Of a stretch of 64,000 bases of DNA, positions 62,393 through 64,000 are shown one piece after another. The DNA comes from Pseudomonas sp. RIT-PI-q (lineage in GTDB: Bacteria; Pseudomonadota; Gammaproteobacteria; Pseudomonadales; Pseudomonadaceae). The position numbers were made by a program, and so were the translations under genes. How positions within the stretch are numbered: the stretch's first letter is position 1; each line of letters starts with the position of its first letter. The notes beneath the pieces were generated by a model, which was given only the letters and a program-made list of their open reading frames with translations, searched no databases and was not told the origin of the DNA. The stretch covers positions 62,001-126,000 of the forward strand of contig NZ_LHPC01000038.1 of assembly GCF_001297125.1 (NCBI RefSeq). The letters are read 5' to 3'.

Positions 62393-63367
62393 TTAAAGGC
62401 TGACTTCTTCCACTGAGTCGATCACTGCCAACTTCGGATGAGCGCTGCGTTCATGCACATGAGCCTGCGGTGTGCGGTCGATCAGCAGGCTCAGCAGTTC
62501 CGGACGGCTGTAGTGGCCACGGGAATCCATCATGCGTTTGCGTCTGTCGATCAGGCTCATGTCGAGGTCGACGATCACCTCGCCTTCGCCTTCAGTCAGC
62601 GAGCCGAGTATCACGCCATCCGGGCTGATGATCGCGGTGAAACACCCCCCTGAAATCGGGCCGATGGGGCAACCGGTATCAGCCATGATCTGCGCCTGTT
62701 GCTCAGGGTTCAGCCAGGCGGTGGAGTTGACCACGAAGCACGCCGACTCCAACGCATGCTGGCGGATGTTGACTTCCATTTGCGAAGTGAACAACGGTCC
62801 GGCAAACGACCCTGGGTACATCGACGCGTGAATTTGCTCGCCGTCGGCCATCAAGGCGTAACGGGCCAGCGGGTTGTAATGTTCCCAGCACGCCAACTGG
62901 CCGATGCGCCCTACCGCGCTGTCGGTGGCGCGAAGGCCAGAGCCGTCCCCCATGCCCCAAATCATACGTTCGTGATAGGTCGGGGAAATCTTGCGGCGAT
63001 GCTGGATCAGTGTGCCGTCGGCGTCGAACAGCAACTGCGCGTTGTACAACGTGCCGCCGTCACGTTCGTTGACGCCGATGGACACGACCATGCCAGCCTG
63101 GTTGGCGGCGGCACCGATGGCATCAGTGGCGGCCGACGGAACGGTCACGGACTGGTCCAGCAGTTTGAGGTGTTCGGCACCCATTTCGAACGGCGACTGC
63201 ACGAACGAGAAATACGGGTAGTACGGCACGATGGTTTCCGGGAACACGGCGAACTGCACACCTTGGTCACCGAGCTCGAGAATCTTCTGGACAACTTTAT
63301 CGACAGTGCCTTCACGGCTGTAGAGCACGGGTGCGATCTGGACGGCGGCGGCTTTGACGATGGTCAT
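62393..63367 (-). CDS. Nitrilase (carbon-nitrogen hydrolase family)
   Basis: Nitrilases hydrolyse nitriles to carboxylic acid and ammonia. The 324 residues have the Glu44-Lys126-Cys160 triad in FPETIV, RRKISPTYHER and LACWEHYNPLARYAL. The start VKAAAVQIAPVLYSREG and CWEHYNPLARYALMADGEQ place it among true nitrilases (Nit1-like) rather than amidases. ATG at 63367 follows a weak ribosome site; 63451 is an alternative. An AraC/GlxA regulator follows upstream on the same strand. Confidence 0.9.
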   Translation of the reverse strand: MTIVKAAAVQIAPVLYSREGTVDKVVQKILELGDQGVQFAVFPETIVPYYPYFSFVQSPFEMGAEHLKLLDQSVTVPSAATDAIGAAANQAGMVVSIGVNERDGGTLYNAQLLFDADGTLIQHRRKISPTYHERMIWGMGDGSGLRATDSAVGRIGQLACWEHYNPLARYALMADGEQIHASMYPGSFAGPLFTSQMEVNIRQHALESACFVVNSTAWLNPEQQAQIMADTGCPIGPISGGCFTAIISPDGVILGSLTEGEGEVIVDLDMSLIDRRKRMMDSRGHYSRPELLSLLIDRTPQAHVHERSAHPKLAVIDSVEEVSL

Positions 63368-63475
63368 GGCGGTGATCTCATTGAGGAAGTGGGCTTCAAC
63401 GAGATCTAAATTACGCCAATAATATTTAGACTTAAATGTCGTATACACCACCTTTTAGGACACCGCCACATAACC

Positions 63476-63576
63476 CTGTAGGAGCTGGCTTGCCAGCGAA
63501 GGTCGTTAACGATGACGCGCTTCAACAGGATAATCGTGGCGCATTCAAATGCTTCGCTGGCAAGCCAGCTCCTACG
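63476..63576. repeat. Long REP-bounded element (BIME), copy 2
   Basis: TGTAGGAGCTGGCTTGCCAG and its complement bound a spacer with GGTCGTTAACGATGACGCG and CAACAGGATAATCG. It matches copy 1 at 55676-55782 across arms and spacer. Confidence 0.9.
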
Positions 63577-63601
63577 CAGGGGGCCGTGGGCGGGATCGGG
63601 T

Positions 63602-64000
63602 TCAGGCTCGGTTGGCGCGTTGTATGACTTGCGGTGGCTGGCCGAAGGCACGGATAAACGCCCGGCGCATGCGCTCCCGATCGCCGAAACCGGTGTCGGC
63701 TGCCACCACATCGATGGAGTGCCGACCGGTTTCCATCATCAGGCGGGCGGACTCCACCCGCAGGTTTTCGATGGCTTTGGCCGGTGATTGGCCGGTTTCG
63801 GCGTGGAACACACGGCTGAACTGGCGCGGGCTCAAATTGGCCGCGCTGGCCAGTTCCTCGACTGACAGCGCCGACTTCAAATTGTGCTTGGCGTAGGTCA
63901 GCGCAGCCTGGATGCGATCGGTCTTGGGCTCAAGTTCAAGCATCACCGAAAACTGCGACTGCCCACCCGCGCGCCGGTGGTACACCACCAATTGCCGGGC
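63602..64000 (-). CDS. AraC/GlxA-family regulator, C-terminal part (gene continues off the window)
   Basis: The visible roughly 130 residues hold the AraC double helix-turn-helix (SALSVEELASAANLSPRQFS and VDVVAADTGFGDRERMRRAF-type segment with QPPQVIQR at the end). The upstream ARRLVVYH-type linker (MVVYHRRAGGQSQFS) is typical of GlxA-type regulators with a DJ-1-like N-terminal domain, which would lie beyond the window. It probably regulates the adjacent nitrilase gene. Confidence 0.85.
   Translation of the reverse strand, partial: ARQLVVYHRRAGGQSQFSVMLELEPKTDRIQAALTYAKHNLKSALSVEELASAANLSPRQFSRVFHAETGQSPAKAIENLRVESARLMMETGRHSIDVVAADTGFGDRERMRRAFIRAFGQPPQVIQRANRA

Overview
The window reads as chromosomal DNA of a fluorescent-group Pseudomonas. 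Grounds are the GC-rich codon use, the protein families present (MexEF-OprN-type efflux, NirBD, cyanase, LldD, many LysR regulators) and at least a dozen REP/BIME palindromes of the classes with cores GTAGGAGCTG and GCTTGCCAGCGAAGG. No phage, integrase, insertion sequence or CRISPR array is visible. The species cannot be fixed from the sequence alone.

Layout. 1-5.8 kb: modABC molybdate uptake behind a perfect ModE-type box, DNA topoisomerase IB, then four small orphan genes separated by hairpins. 5.8-9.8 kb: a TetR/NmrA-family divergent pair, a lipoprotein, a small orphan gene, a metallophosphoesterase between an intact tRNA-Leu(UAA) and a decayed copy of that tRNA's 3' end, then tRNA-Cys. 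9.9-13.2 kb: nirBD with a long leader ending in a terminator just before nirB, i.e. an attenuator. 13.2-17.4 kb: LysR genes divergent from a quinone oxidoreductase and a tautomerase, plus tiny ORFs. 17.4-24.5 kb: a MexEF-OprN-type operon preceded by a truncated MexT-like gene and a divergent TetR gene, with two matching palindromes as candidate operators. 24.5-33.8 kb: a tightly coupled operon of a flavin oxidoreductase, a five-part peptide-type ABC transporter and two carboxymuconolactone-decarboxylase-fold proteins, with a LysR gene. 34-38.6 kb: lldD, an MFS exporter, DUF427. 38.6-44.5 kb: a second complete RND tripartite pump. 45-56 kb: ChaC, LysR genes, an epimerase-like gene, topB, a GST, a GNAT, then cynR/cynS/cynT for cyanate. 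55.8-64 kb: DJ-1/PfpI, BON, a ProA-like dehydrogenase, an N-acetylmuramidase, an HvfA-like Cys-rich small peptide with a DoxX (HvfX-like) partner, a GST, dienelactone hydrolase, a nitrilase and the 3' part of an AraC/GlxA regulator.

Shared themes are inorganic and organic nitrogen use (molybdate supply, nitrite reductase, cyanase with carbonic anhydrase, nitrilase) and efflux or detoxification (two RND pumps, MFS, GSTs, oxidoreductases). The observations most worth following are the HvfA-like peptide with no MNIO (DUF692) maturase nearby, the truncated mexT with twin palindromes shared by the TetR gene and mexE, the decayed tRNA-Leu duplication, the nirBD attenuator, the FMO/ABC/CMD operon of unknown substrate, and two genes whose stop codons lie inside REP elements.
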